Below the pieces are notes generated by a model that was not told the origin of the DNA, did no database searches, and worked only from the letters and a program-made list of their open reading frames with translations. This document shows, one piece after another, positions 17,893 through 26,497 of a stretch of 29,274 bases of DNA. Position 1 is the stretch's first letter. Each line of letters opens with the position of its first letter. Origin of the DNA: CAYFXE01 sp964347035 (GTDB lineage: Bacteria; Acidobacteriota; Aminicenantia; Aminicenantales; Aminicenantaceae); NCBI GenBank assembly GCA_964347035.1, contig CAYFXE010000037.1, positions 1-29,274 of the forward strand. Reading direction: 5' to 3'. The position numbers and the translations under genes are program-made.

Positions 17893-18663
17893 ATGAAAAC
17901 ACTTGCCATCAGGCTCATCGTGCTTGGGCTTTTTGCGGGGCTGATCTTTCCGAGCTCGGGTGCTGACATCATCCAGGAGGAAGAACAAACTCAGAAGTTC
18001 GCGTTCGTCATACTCAAAAATGAACCGATGTTCGAGAAGGAAAAATGGGTGTTCGAGTATTCGCAGATATGGGAAGAATTAAAGACATCATACAAATCGA
18101 ATGCCCTGTTTACCATCGGGACTGAAGAAATCGATTCGTACGATTGGAAACGGCAGTCCATAACTCTCACACCGGAAGCTACAAAACATCTGATTGAGAC
18201 ATTACCCGCAGATGAGGATCTCCACCCTCAGGCTCTGGAGATCAAGAAAATGGCTGAGCACCTGGGCTGGAGTAACATCATCGCCTTATCACTCAATTAC
18301 AAAGGATTCGTGGTCGTGGTTGACGGCGCCCCTCTCTATGGGGGATTGTTCTTAGAACCCGTCTCCCAGTTAGCCATCCAATTCCCTGTTCTGCGTACAG
18401 ACATGCAGGATAATAAAGCTATCCTCTGGATCCTGCCTGTGCACGTGACCTTCTGGACCTCTGATCCTGTTCTGTCTGAGGCAGCCGGGGATCCAGAGCA
18501 TGTGGCCAGGGAGGCGGCCGGAGACTGGAAAAGTTTTCCCCCTTCAATGAGGGATCATTTCAAATCAATAGCTAATTCAGAGACCGCAAACGCGTTCAGG
18601 AAGCTCATCATGAGTCCTTCTATTCGCGAAATCATGAAAAATGCTGAGAAGCTGGCCGAGTAA
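17893..18663 (+). CDS. Exported protein of unknown family, 256 residues
   Basis: Residues 1-24 are a signal peptide (IRLIVLGLFAGLIFPSSGA). The mature part mixes helices and strands. It includes EIDSYDWKRQSITLTPEATKHL, a run of hydrophobic strands at about 127-160 (NIIALSLNYKGFVVVVDGAPLYGG) and a helical C-terminus ending IREIMKNAEKLAE. I recognise no family, although the segment with IDSYDW, ITLTPEAT and FVVVVDG recalls proteins that bind a small molecule or peptide in the periplasm. GGAGG lies 8 nt before the ATG. It has its own promoter candidate and is followed, on the opposite strand, by the WD40 gene. Confidence 0.85.
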   Translation: MKTLAIRLIVLGLFAGLIFPSSGADIIQEEEQTQKFAFVILKNEPMFEKEKWVFEYSQIWEELKTSYKSNALFTIGTEEIDSYDWKRQSITLTPEATKHLIETLPADEDLHPQALEIKKMAEHLGWSNIIALSLNYKGFVVVVDGAPLYGGLFLEPVSQLAIQFPVLRTDMQDNKAILWILPVHVTFWTSDPVLSEAAGDPEHVAREAAGDWKSFPPSMRDHFKSIANSETANAFRKLIMSPSIREIMKNAEKLAE

Positions 18664-18725
18664 CAGACTGATAACCTCTAAAACAGATGATTTCAAACGA
18701 ACAGCCTAATCGATANNNNNNNNNN

Positions 18726-20632
18726 ATTCTTTTCAGGAACCTGCCACACGATCCAGGTACAGTCCGAACTCCCGCTCACGATCCGCTTCCCATCGGCAGT
18801 GAAAGCCACCGAAGTCACAAAGCCCTCGTGGCCCTCTCCCTCCATAACTAAATCGCCGCTCCCTGCTTCCCAGATTCTCACCCTGCCGTCATCACTCCCG
18901 GCCGCAATCAGACTCCCATCCCGGCTAAACCGTACAAAGAAAGCACCTCCTTCTAGCTTAAGCAGCTTCTTGCCGGTGGCCAGATCCAAAACGTGGCTGT
19001 CATGGTTGCCGGCTACGGCCACCCGGCTGTTGTCAGGTGAGAAGTCAATCGAACGAATCGGATCCCCGAGATCGGCAACCGTTCGCACTTGCTTCCCCGT
19101 CTTTGCCTCATAGAGCGCAAGCACGTTATCGTCGCTTTTTGCCGCGATTTTAGTCCCATCCGAAGTAAAGGCAAAAGCCACCGGTACCCTGCTCTCTCTG
19201 GTGACCTTCCACAGCTCATTCCCTGTCGCCATATCTCGGAGACGAATGACCATGGTCTCTTTACCTTCGTAGCTGCCGGCGCAGAGGGTTGTTCCATCAG
19301 GAGAGAATGCCAGAGCTGGCACGGCCTTGTTTTCTCTAAACGTATGAATCTTCTCTCCGGATTCACGGTCCCACATTTCGATTACACCTCTGAAGCTAGA
19401 CACAGCTATTTTGTTGTTATCCGGCGACACGGCGGCTGCCATCGTTCCCGAAGGATCCGCATCGAATGTTCGGAGTGGCTTTCCTGTTTGTAGTTCCCAA
19501 AGCCGTACTTTCCCATCCAGACTGGATGTGGCTACCATCCTGTCATCCGGCCAGAGCGAAACATACAGGCCCCCGTCATGAATAGATTCGCTGGGCAGTC
19601 TTTTGGCATTCGTCACGTCGTATAAACGGATAGCGCCCCAGTAATTTCCGAGCACCAGTACCTTACCCTCGGGAGCAAAGGCCAAGCTCGTGGCGTCGAA
19701 ATCGATTTTCGCCGTTCGATCACCCGTCTCCACACTCCACAGGCCAACCGTCCTGTCACCGTCCAGAGTCGCCAGGAGCTTGCCATCCGGTGAAAATACG
19801 ACTTTATAAGTGTCGGGTTCCTCCCCTTCCTCAAGAATCCGAAGACTATCCTCGTCCTGTGGGTCTCGTGGACGCAGGAGGACTTCCCCCTTCTCGACAT
19901 CCCAAATCCGAATGCCTGTGGTTGAGCCGGTGGCTAATTTTAGCCCATCTGGTGAAAAGGCCAGGCTGTGGACCGTGTATTGATTATCCCGGAGCTTGCG
20001 TGACTCTTTATCCTTTGTCGGGTTGAAAAGGTTCGCCTCGAAGTTGACACTACCTCCGGCCAGGGTGTACCCGTCCGGTGAGAAAGCCACACTGGTGATT
20101 GCCACTCCTGCTGCAAACCATGGCGATTCGCTAATAAGCTTGCCGGTTGCTAGATTCCATAACCGAAGAAATCCATCATGCCCGCCCGAGGCCAATGTCG
20201 AACGGTCAGGAGTGATAGCGATTGTGTGCACGGGTCCTTCGTGGCCTTCGAGAACCTGCGCCTGCTCGCGCTTTTCCACATCCCAGAGACGGATAGTCCC
20301 ATCCTTCCCAGCCGAAAAAATCGCCTTCCCGTTCGAAACGAAGATGATCGCCTCGACGCCCTGCTCATGACCCTCCAATTCACCGACCAGCTTACCGGTG
20401 GCCGAATCCCAGAGGAAGATCTTCCCCAACCCGGAAGCGGATGCCAGTATCTTTCCGTCAGGGGAATAGGCGAGGTCAGTCACCTGTCCAGGCCGCATAA
20501 AATGTGATGATCCTACGCGTAATAGGGCTCCTTTCGGCAGTTGTTCTCTCGGCTCAGGCTCATCGGGCCAACCCATNNNNNNNNNNCGGAAATCATACAG
20601 ACAATAAAACACATCGTTAATATTCGTCTCAT
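18726..20632 (-). CDS. Exported WD40 repeat protein, about 14 repeats (gaps at both ends)
   Basis: Roughly 14 WD40 units of the type (S/T)-(L/V)-A-F-S-P-D-G ... I-x-L-W-D run without interruption from the gap at 20577-20586 to the gap at 18716-18725, enough for two seven-bladed propellers. The signal peptide (MRRILTMCFIVCMIS, from 20632) lies beyond the first gap and is in another frame as assembled, so that gap is not truly 10 bases. The C-terminus (after WQVPEKN) is lost in the second gap. The start at 20632 has AGGAG 7 nt upstream. A second in-frame start at 20740 (MKKLMII) has a stronger AGGAGG at 6 nt but would leave the export signal internal. Such propellers serve as interaction platforms; no enzyme motif is visible. 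Confidence 0.9.
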
Positions 20633-20795
20633 CCCTTCTCTCCTTTTCTTGCTGATTTTTTCTGACTTGTATGAAAGATTTTCACAATTTTGATTAGACT
20701 TTTCATTTTTATGGTAAAATATGATCATAAGTTTTTTCATATAATTCCTCCTTCTTTTAAATAATTCCATATCAGAAACGTAATTAACATCTTTC

Positions 20796-21727
20796 TCATT
20801 CATGAACTTCACAAAAAATGTCTGATTCACAGCTCATATTTTTGTTGTCTGAGACGGTGAATTCAGGTGAAAAAATCTGTGTTTGTTTTTTGCATTCGGC
20901 ATCACTTACAGGCTTTCCTTCCTTACAATCAAAATAGACAGTGACAGTAAATTTATGCACTCCTGCATAATGGCCTGCAGGATATGATTCTTCATAGGTG
21001 CTCCTTGGAGGCACTTTTTTTGCGAATCCTTCCCAAAAACACCAGTACATGGGAGAATATGTCCATACTCCATATTCTTCTGTACCGATTTCCAGGGGGC
21101 TGCATCCTCTGATAAAAATCGGTAAATCAGAATTGTTCTCAAGAACAACCCGAATGGTGTCGCTTGATGAATATACAGTTTTGCTTGTTCTCAGACTGAC
21201 TTTGAATATTCTTCCTGTAAAAGCTTTTATTGGATTCTGAGAGATCAGTCTGACATAAGCCCATTGGTTCGTTTTTTTAATCCAGTTTCCTTCTTGATGC
21301 TGATGTGTTGTGCGGAGGCGTCCATCGATGGAATTCTCCGTCTCTGAGTTCAAAAAAAAGAGTAGCTCTCCAGCATAGGAAACCTGCCAGTTTTCTGCTT
21401 CCGGGGTTGATCCTTTGCTATACATGATCCATTTCATAAGGATCCGATCTTCCTGAACCGAGTCGACCGTTGCGTCGATGTAAGAATCAGATGTTTCTGA
21501 TGGAATGATCCGGAGCAGGATTCTAAAGGAGCTCCTCAGATGGTCGATGATTTGAAACGCACCATAGCATTGGGCGAGCTCTCCTGTTTGTGAGTCAGCA
21601 TACCAGAATTTTCCTGAAAGGAGCACTTCACCCAAAGGCTGAGCTTTAACAATTTCCCATTGAATCACATTCAAAANNNNNNNNNNGTGATTAAGATTAG
21701 TAATCCCACTATTCTCATAGTCTTCAT
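20796..21727 (-). CDS. Exported protein with C-terminal Ig-like domain (gap near the N-terminus)
   Basis: The ATG at 21727 begins MKTMRIVGLLILI, a signal peptide that runs into the N run at 21677-21686. The frame after the gap, starting N-V-I-Q-W-E, continues to TGA at 20796-20798. CCGGAG lies about 8 nt before this ATG. Residues corresponding to about 21660-21240 form one beta-rich domain. The last 150 residues (FKVSLRTSKTVYSSSDTIRV, LENNSDLPIFI, and a cysteine-containing end) look like an Ig-like fold similar in pattern to BsuPI-type or extracellular Ig-like domains. Several cysteines near the end could form disulfides, consistent with export. It precedes the WD40 gene by 163 nt on the same strand. 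The function is unknown. Confidence 0.75.
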
Positions 21728-21853
21728 GAATGTGTCTCCGGTCTTCTCCATTTCAGCTACAGTTTATCAAAATACTCAGCAGTTTTCTCCATTCTAGCCA
21801 CTCGCTTTAACTAAAAAAAGAACTAAATATCATGAGTCTCTTCTCAAATATTC

Positions 21854-22107
21854 TTATTCAATCCCCAATTTGTATTTTAGGGAATTCAACGTAATCCTCA
21901 TCAACATGGTGATGGTCATCGGGCCGACTCCCCCAGGCACTGGAGAAATCCATCCACATTTTTGTCAGGGTCGATAGCGTTGATCACCTTTTTTTCGTCT
22001 ATGTGCTTGGGGAGAGGAAGCTGGACAAGAATACCGTGGATCGTGTCGTCTTTCTCGGCTCAAATCTTCTCCCGTATCTCTCTTCCTTTGAGGAGTTTTG
22101 CCGTCAT
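21854..22107 (-). pseudogene. folD: Relic of folD (methylenetetrahydrofolate dehydrogenase/cyclohydrolase) with two internal deletions
   Basis: Three fragments of FolD survive in the correct order. The first is the start (MTAKLLKGREIREKI, from 22107), followed by TGA. The second is DTIHGILVQLPLP, then a DEKKVINAIDP helix and DKNVDGF, a hallmark FolD stretch. After a frame change comes SPVPGGVGPMTITML and an ending of NSLKYKLGIE with TAA at 21854-21856. About 254 nt remain of an expected ~870. The missing pieces are the segment between residue ~15 and the HGILVQLPLP motif, and the whole Rossmann NADP-binding domain. No activity is possible. Similarity is high at the motifs, so the deletions are probably fairly recent; a working copy should exist elsewhere in the genome. 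Confidence 0.85.
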
Positions 22108-22938
22108 TAGTCTTCTCCTTTCCCGAACATGCCATTCCCTAAAATAGGGACTTGAGAAAAAAAAGCAACATATTTTTTCTGCTCAGACCGCTTTTGGAGA
22201 AAATAACCTATAAAAAGAGACTTTGAGGGCATCATTCCAACTCTCAACGGCACATGCAGATACTGCGGCTTGACTTCTACCGTTTACATTAGAGAATATG
22301 GCTACTTCTTGACTCCTCCCATCTTAATTTTGTTCTACCTCACCCTCTCTCCCCGCTCTGACTCACCCTTGAATTGATTGTCATTAAAAGCTGAAGCCCT
22401 AATGTGTCCTTATAATCTTGCCGATTTCCTTGACACCAATTTCGGGTTGGAAATATATTCAGTAATGCCTTAGAAGATAGTTTTGAATCAGATTCAGTGA
22501 CGTACAAAGCAAAATGGAATTACGTCAGCAATAATTGTATTAGGACTCGTAAAAAATCTTCCCAACGGCTTTTGTTTTGTATCATCTATTCGGCAACCGC
22601 TTCGATAAGTCTGGGAAAAGAAATCCTCAGCACGGAAGAAAAAATGAAAGAAAATATGGCCATTTCTCATGTCAAAGATTTAAGGACAGAATTCGCTGAT
22701 CTGACCGATCTATTATCAACTACAAGCTAATTGATAGCTGGGGGGATCTATCTTACGGCTTGCTGTTCCGCTGTTTGACTCTATTTTTTGTTCATTGACC
22801 TTGCTTTCGGGGTATGATACTCTCATTTCGGTTTGTCAGAGGGTGGAAATTGTGAAAAATCGGATAATATTTGATGGTCCCCCCCAAAAAAAATTATTAT
22901 AAATAACAATATTTAAATCTAATTAAGGGAGTAATCTC
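22108..22938. other. About 830 nt without a convincing gene
   Basis: Only short frames are present. One open stretch (22207-22377, plus strand, no start codon) contains T-C-R-Y-C-G followed by a hydrophobic run. A 77-codon frame from a GTG at 22497 lacks a ribosome-binding site, although TTGACA (22430-22435) and TATATT (22454-22459) lie upstream of it at 18 nt spacing. No homology is recognisable, and the region next to the folD relic looks like decayed DNA. Its right end carries the promoter and leader of the metallo-beta-lactamase gene. Confidence 0.5.
22795..22823 (+). promoter_or_regulatory. Candidate extended -10 promoter for the metallo-beta-lactamase gene
   Basis: TTGACC (22795-22800) and TACTCT (22818-22823) at 17 nt spacing, with TGA directly before the -10 giving the extended TGn form. 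The 15-mer ATTGACCTTGCTTTC (22794-22808) recurs exactly at the promoter of the glycosyltransferase gene. The leader is about 110 nt and AT-rich, with a C7 run followed by A8. Confidence 0.5.
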
Positions 22939-24402
22939 ATGACAACACTTCGTTATATCGACGATGACATCGTCCGTGTCTACAAATTCGGAAAACCACG
23001 CAAGAAAGAAAATCTCCTGGCAACTCTGTTTTGGGGCGACAGCGTCAAAGTTGTAAAAAAAGAGGCGAATATGTGGAAGCTTGATTTCACGAAACGTATA
23101 TGGAATCAAGATGAGAAAAAGTACGAATGGAAGAAATTAGAAGGGGCAATCCCAGCCAAAGCCAAATTCCGAGAAGACCCCATTTTAAAAGTCCGCTTTG
23201 TTGATGTGGGCCAAGGCGATGCAGCAATGATTGAATCTCCTCAAGGAAAGCTAGTATTACTAGATGGCGGAGAAGGCGATCACTTACGACGGTATATATC
23301 TGCCGCTTGGGCTCACGTTCTCAGGAGTAAGCCAATTAATTGCGAAGCGATCGTTGCGACCCATGGGGATGCCGATCATTTTGCCGGGCTAACCAAAGTT
23401 CTAAAGGCAACTCGAGGTCATAATAAGCCTATGGTCGAAGTATCACGAGTTTTTCACAGTGGTCTGGTCAAGGCTCCCACCAGCGTCGGGACAACCAAAA
23501 TATTCGGGAAGAGCATAAAGAAAAACAACCAAAGGTATGCAGTTGAATTGGAAGATGATTTGAGAAATGTTCCAAAATCACGTCTGAATAAATTCTTTAA
23601 GCCCTGGAAAGAGGTCTTGATAGCAGTCACGGCGCATAATCCCAACTTATTGGTTCGTAGAATTTCTTCTGGCGATGAAAACGCATTCGATTTCCTGAAG
23701 AACGAGGGCATCAATATTCAAGTCCTCGGGCCCATTATTGAAGATGTCAATGGTAAGCCGGCACTCCCCTATTTACATGGGGAAAGCAGCTCATCATATT
23801 CTGCAAGTCACACCATCAATGGACACTCAATCATATTGAAGTTGACATTTGGCAACGTCAGGGTCTTATTTGGCGCAGATCTGAACGCCGAATCTGAAGC
23901 TGGTCTGCTTAAAAAAATCCATGCTGAAAATCAATCCATCTCTTCTGAAATTCTCAAAGTTCCCCATCACGGATCTCATGATTTCCTGCCCAGCATGTTA
24001 GAAGCTGTTAGTCCGGTTGTAAGTGTCATCAGCTCAGGAGATGAATCTGAATCGAAAGAGTATATCCATCCCCGCGCAGGCCTGGTCGGCGCATTAGGAA
24101 AATACTCACGGTCAGATGTTGAAAAACCTCTTTTGTACGTGACCGAAATGGTGGCATTCTTTGATCATGTTGGCCATGTACGCATGCATGATGTCACGAA
24201 ATCCGGCAAAGAGAGCAAAAACTACACAGAAACGGCAAACGCCTACATAAAAAAAATCTTTGGCATTGTACATGTAAGAACAGACGGTAAACGTGTTCTT
24301 GTGGCGACACATAGCGGTAAACCTGGCCAGAAAGAGAGCTACGCCTTCCATGTAGACGATCTCGGGTGTATTACTTTTGAAGAAAAGACTAAGGTGATAT
24401 AA
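22939..24402 (+). CDS. Solitary ComEC/Rec2-type metallo-beta-lactamase-fold protein with N-terminal SH3-like domain
   Basis: This is a 487-residue soluble protein with no membrane segment. Residues 5-80 suggest an SH3-like barrel. From 83 it follows the beta-lactamase-like domain of the DNA-uptake protein ComEC: VRFVDVGQGDAAMIESP (85-101), LLDGG (107-111), ATHGDADHFAGL (140-151, metal ligands His142, Asp146, His147), VLFGADLN (309-316) and VPHHGSHD (341-348). The metal site looks complete, so hydrolysis of nucleic acid or another phosphoester is plausible. An insertion of about 140 residues (155-293) separates the motifs. It lacks the competence channel, so DNA uptake is unlikely. Stand-alone proteins of this kind occur in accessory and defence-like islands, which fits this location. 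AGGGAG lies about 8 nt before the ATG. Confidence 0.88.
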   Translation: MTTLRYIDDDIVRVYKFGKPRKKENLLATLFWGDSVKVVKKEANMWKLDFTKRIWNQDEKKYEWKKLEGAIPAKAKFREDPILKVRFVDVGQGDAAMIESPQGKLVLLDGGEGDHLRRYISAAWAHVLRSKPINCEAIVATHGDADHFAGLTKVLKATRGHNKPMVEVSRVFHSGLVKAPTSVGTTKIFGKSIKKNNQRYAVELEDDLRNVPKSRLNKFFKPWKEVLIAVTAHNPNLLVRRISSGDENAFDFLKNEGINIQVLGPIIEDVNGKPALPYLHGESSSSYSASHTINGHSIILKLTFGNVRVLFGADLNAESEAGLLKKIHAENQSISSEILKVPHHGSHDFLPSMLEAVSPVVSVISSGDESESKEYIHPRAGLVGALGKYSRSDVEKPLLYVTEMVAFFDHVGHVRMHDVTKSGKESKNYTETANAYIKKIFGIVHVRTDGKRVLVATHSGKPGQKESYAFHVDDLGCITFEEKTKVI

Positions 24403-24450
24403 AAAACTTAGCTGCTGGAAAAGATAGCGAAAATAAATTCCTCTCTTTTT

Positions 24451-24649
24451 TTATGTGCAGACCATATCACCCATCATCGCGGGCAGATCGTGGTTTATCT
24501 CAGACTGAACGGAATAAAACTGCTCCAGTACCCCTCGGGATTTTTCGGCTAAAACGCCGCACACAACTAAAAGAAAAAAAATGAGCAGCAGCCACTTTTT
24601 TTGATCTGGGGATATTCAAAAAAAGACGAAAAGCTTTTTTACTTAACAT
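24451..24649 (-). pseudogene. Possible small exported protein broken by a frameshift
   Basis: A frame opening at the ATG at 24649 (MLSKKAFRLFLNIPRSKK) would join a good signal-peptide-like run (WLLLIFFLLVVCGVLA) and a short hydrophilic tail ending MMGDMVCT-TAA (24451-24453) if one A were removed from the A7 run (T7 on the plus strand, near 24596-24602). As it stands the hydrophobic frame has no start codon. It may be a sequencing error in a homopolymer or a decaying gene. The gap at 24682-24691 lies just upstream. Confidence 0.3.
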
Positions 24650-24790
24650 ATGATAACTCTTTTGGAATAATGCTTTTCAAGNNNNNNNNNNAAAAGCCGC
24701 TGTCACCCCAAAGGTCCCCTCCTGTATTTTAAAGACATAATGAACATTGGGGAAGAATTCTCCTTTAGATCTCGAAAAAAGGAGGCGAAT

Positions 24791-25435
24791 TTGCCTAAAA
24801 AAACGAGAAAGACAATAGCTTATCTCATTATGGCGATTGCGCTGTCTTTTGGATTTGCCTATGACACTTTTGGCACAACCCTTAAGGGAAGGATCGTCGC
24901 GTGGGGCAGTAACCTTTATAACCAGTGTGATGTGCCCTGGCCCAATGCAGACTTTGTGGCCATCGCAGGGGGTGTGCTTCACAGTCTTGGGCTTCACACA
25001 CAATTTGAAGGTGTCCTTGTCGTCGAGAAAGCCAAGATTGACTTCAAGAAAAAGCCTGATGACGACAAAATCCAGGTCAAAGGAGAGTTCAATTTATCAC
25101 TAGACAGCAAAGTCGATATGTCCGATGAGGTGACCGTTGTCATCGGTCTTCTGAATGAGACAACCCAGATGGAGGAAAAGGGCAAAGGAAACAAGTGGGA
25201 ATACAAGCGTCCTAAAGACAGCTATATGCACATAAAACATATGAAGATTGATTGGAAAAAAAAGGAAGCTAAATTGGATATCAAAATAGATAAAGCAGAA
25301 TTGGATATGGAGGAGTGGCTCGCAGAATACCCTGATGGTGCTGATGTCCTCGTTTCTTTGCAGATTGGAAATGACATAGTCTCAGAAATCATTCAGATGA
25401 AAGTGCATAAACACCACTGGGATTACAAAAGGTGA
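24791..25435 (+). CDS. Exported RCC1-repeat protein, apparently shrunken to about one repeat
   Basis: The start is TTG at 24791 with GGAGG at 24781-24785, 5 nt away; the in-frame ATG at 24740 has no such signal and would bury the export sequence. Residues 1-29 are a signal peptide. Residues 31-66 hold one RCC1/BLIP-II-type repeat (RIVAWGSNLYNQCDVP and VAIAGGVLHSLGL); proteins of this type normally have several in tandem, forming a propeller. The rest (about 70-214) is a separate beta-rich domain with VVEKAKIDFKKKPDDDKI, a WEYKRPKD stretch and the ending HHWDYKR. The two parts meet abruptly after SLGLH, as if an internal deletion had removed the other repeats. It stops with TGA. Function is unknown. 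Confidence 0.75.
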   Translation: MPKKTRKTIAYLIMAIALSFGFAYDTFGTTLKGRIVAWGSNLYNQCDVPWPNADFVAIAGGVLHSLGLHTQFEGVLVVEKAKIDFKKKPDDDKIQVKGEFNLSLDSKVDMSDEVTVVIGLLNETTQMEEKGKGNKWEYKRPKDSYMHIKHMKIDWKKKEAKLDIKIDKAELDMEEWLAEYPDGADVLVSLQIGNDIVSEIIQMKVHKHHWDYKR

Positions 25436-25544
25436 GACATCTGAATGACACCTGAAATGACCGGCGAATTGAATGAGATGCGCCATTTCCCTTAAACGTC
25501 ATTTTTCATGAAGCCAAGATAGAGTTCTTTAGATAAGACTTGGT

Positions 25545-25574
25545 TTGACAATCCACATAAAAACGTGATATACA
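25545..25574 (+). promoter_or_regulatory. Promoter of the toxin-antitoxin pair
   Basis: TTGACA (25545-25550) and TATACA (25569-25574) at 18 nt spacing. Transcription would begin at about 25581, practically at the GTG at 25582, so that start would be leaderless; GTG at 25606 would have a ~25-nt leader. Confidence 0.5.
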
Positions 25575-25581
25575 TTTTTAT

Positions 25582-25848
25582 GTGATAAATATAAATAAGA
25601 AACATGTGAAAAGGAATGTGACATTATCTCTTCCTAACTCACTCCTCCAAAAAGCCAAATTAACGGCTGTCAAAGAAGACAAATCTTTGAGTCAATTCAT
25701 GAAAGAGGCGCTCGAAGAAAAAATTCAAAAAAACTCAGGTTACAGAAGTGCCAAACAGAGACAGCTGAAACTTCTTGATACGAAAATTGATTTAGGAACC
25801 AAGGGGCAGTTTACCGTTTCAAGAGAAGAACTCCATGAACGGGAATAA
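25582..25848 (+). CDS. Ribbon-helix-helix antitoxin (VapB/CopG-like)
   Basis: This protein has up to 88 residues. The segment VKRNVTLSLPNSLLQKAKLTAVKEDKSLSQFMKEALEEKI has the strand-helix-helix pattern of ribbon-helix-helix antitoxins, which bind DNA through the strand as dimers and repress their own operon. The C-terminal tail (about 50-88) should bind and block the toxin. The first possible start is GTG at 25582; GTG at 25606 gives the more typical VKRNVTLSLP beginning, and I cannot decide between them. It overlaps the toxin start by 14 nt, the usual arrangement in such pairs. Confidence 0.85.
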   Translation: MININKKHVKRNVTLSLPNSLLQKAKLTAVKEDKSLSQFMKEALEEKIQKNSGYRSAKQRQLKLLDTKIDLGTKGQFTVSREELHERE

Positions 25849-26260
25849 AATATTCCTTGACACAAATATCATCGTTTATGCCTATGATTCTTCAGCCCAA
25901 AGCAAACACGAAATAGCCAAGAAAATCATGAGGGAACTGTGGGATTCTGGACAGGGGATGATTAGTACTCAAGTCCTTCAGGAATTTTATGTCAGTGTAA
26001 CGAAAAAAATTCCGAAGCCGCTAAACATAAATTTAGCCAAACACATAATAAAGGATCTGATGTATTGGGATATTGTTGTCAACGACGGCAAGGCGATATT
26101 AGAAGCCATCGAGATCCAAAGGAGACATAGATTTTCCTTCTGGGATTCGTTGGTCATTCAGGCGGCCATTAAAGGCGGAGCAGAAGTGCTGTTGAGCGAG
26201 AATTTAGAAAGTGACCGAGTTATCAGCAGTATCAAGATAAAGAATCCTTTCTTAGACTAA
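25835..26260 (+). CDS. vapC: PIN-domain ribonuclease toxin (VapC-like)
   Basis: This is a 141-residue protein, the normal length for VapC toxins, which cleave tRNA or rRNA with Mg2+ or Mn2+. Acidic residues are in place: Asp9 (FLDTNIIVYAYD), Glu50 (QVLQEFYVS), Asp104 (FSFWDSLVIQAA) and Glu122 (LLSENLE). The last position is often Asp or Glu, so the site looks intact and the toxin active. ATG at 25835 lies within the antitoxin gene. The stop is followed by a second copy of a 17-bp repeat. Confidence 0.93.
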   Translation: MNGNKIFLDTNIIVYAYDSSAQSKHEIAKKIMRELWDSGQGMISTQVLQEFYVSVTKKIPKPLNINLAKHIIKDLMYWDIVVNDGKAILEAIEIQRRHRFSFWDSLVIQAAIKGGAEVLLSENLESDRVISSIKIKNPFLD

Positions 26261-26281
26261 TCCATTTCTTAGACTGATCCA
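26248..26281. repeat. 17-bp tandem repeat at the 3' end of the toxin gene
   Basis: TTTCTTAGACTAATCCA (26248-26264, containing the toxin stop codon) is directly followed by TTTCTTAGACTGATCCA (26265-26281), one mismatch apart, and then TTAATCTA before an assembly gap. The gap may itself be due to more copies. Confidence 0.7.
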
Positions 26282-26302
26282 TTAATCTAAACNNNNNNNN
26301 NN

Positions 26303-26497
26303 AAACGAGGTCCCCCTCAACTTGCTTTTGCTATTATTGGCAAGGAAATTCTAGACACAGACCACGAGAAATTCTCTACAGGCACGACACAACATCAGAG
26401 CCAATCGCAAAAAAGGAATCACGCTGGTCTGTGAATCCATGATCCACTCCCTACGCTCATTCGAACGGTTCTCTTTTGATGCTCCTAAGAGGCAAGT
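26303..26497. other. Unassigned sequence after the gap at 26293-26302
   Basis: An open plus-strand frame runs from the gap (KRGPPQLAFAIIGKEILDTD) to a TGA near 26432 and could be the end of a gene lost in the gap; I do not recognise it. A second open frame (from about 26372) overlaps the 3' end of the next gene and is probably chance. Confidence 0.25.

Noticed and set aside
22207..22377. Open stretch containing T-C-R-Y-C-G and a hydrophobic run
   Set aside because: No start codon and no recognisable family; too short to call.
22497..22730. 77-codon plus-strand frame with a promoter-like sequence upstream
   Set aside because: It starts with GTG without a ribosome-binding site, has no recognisable motif and lies next to a gene relic; likely chance.
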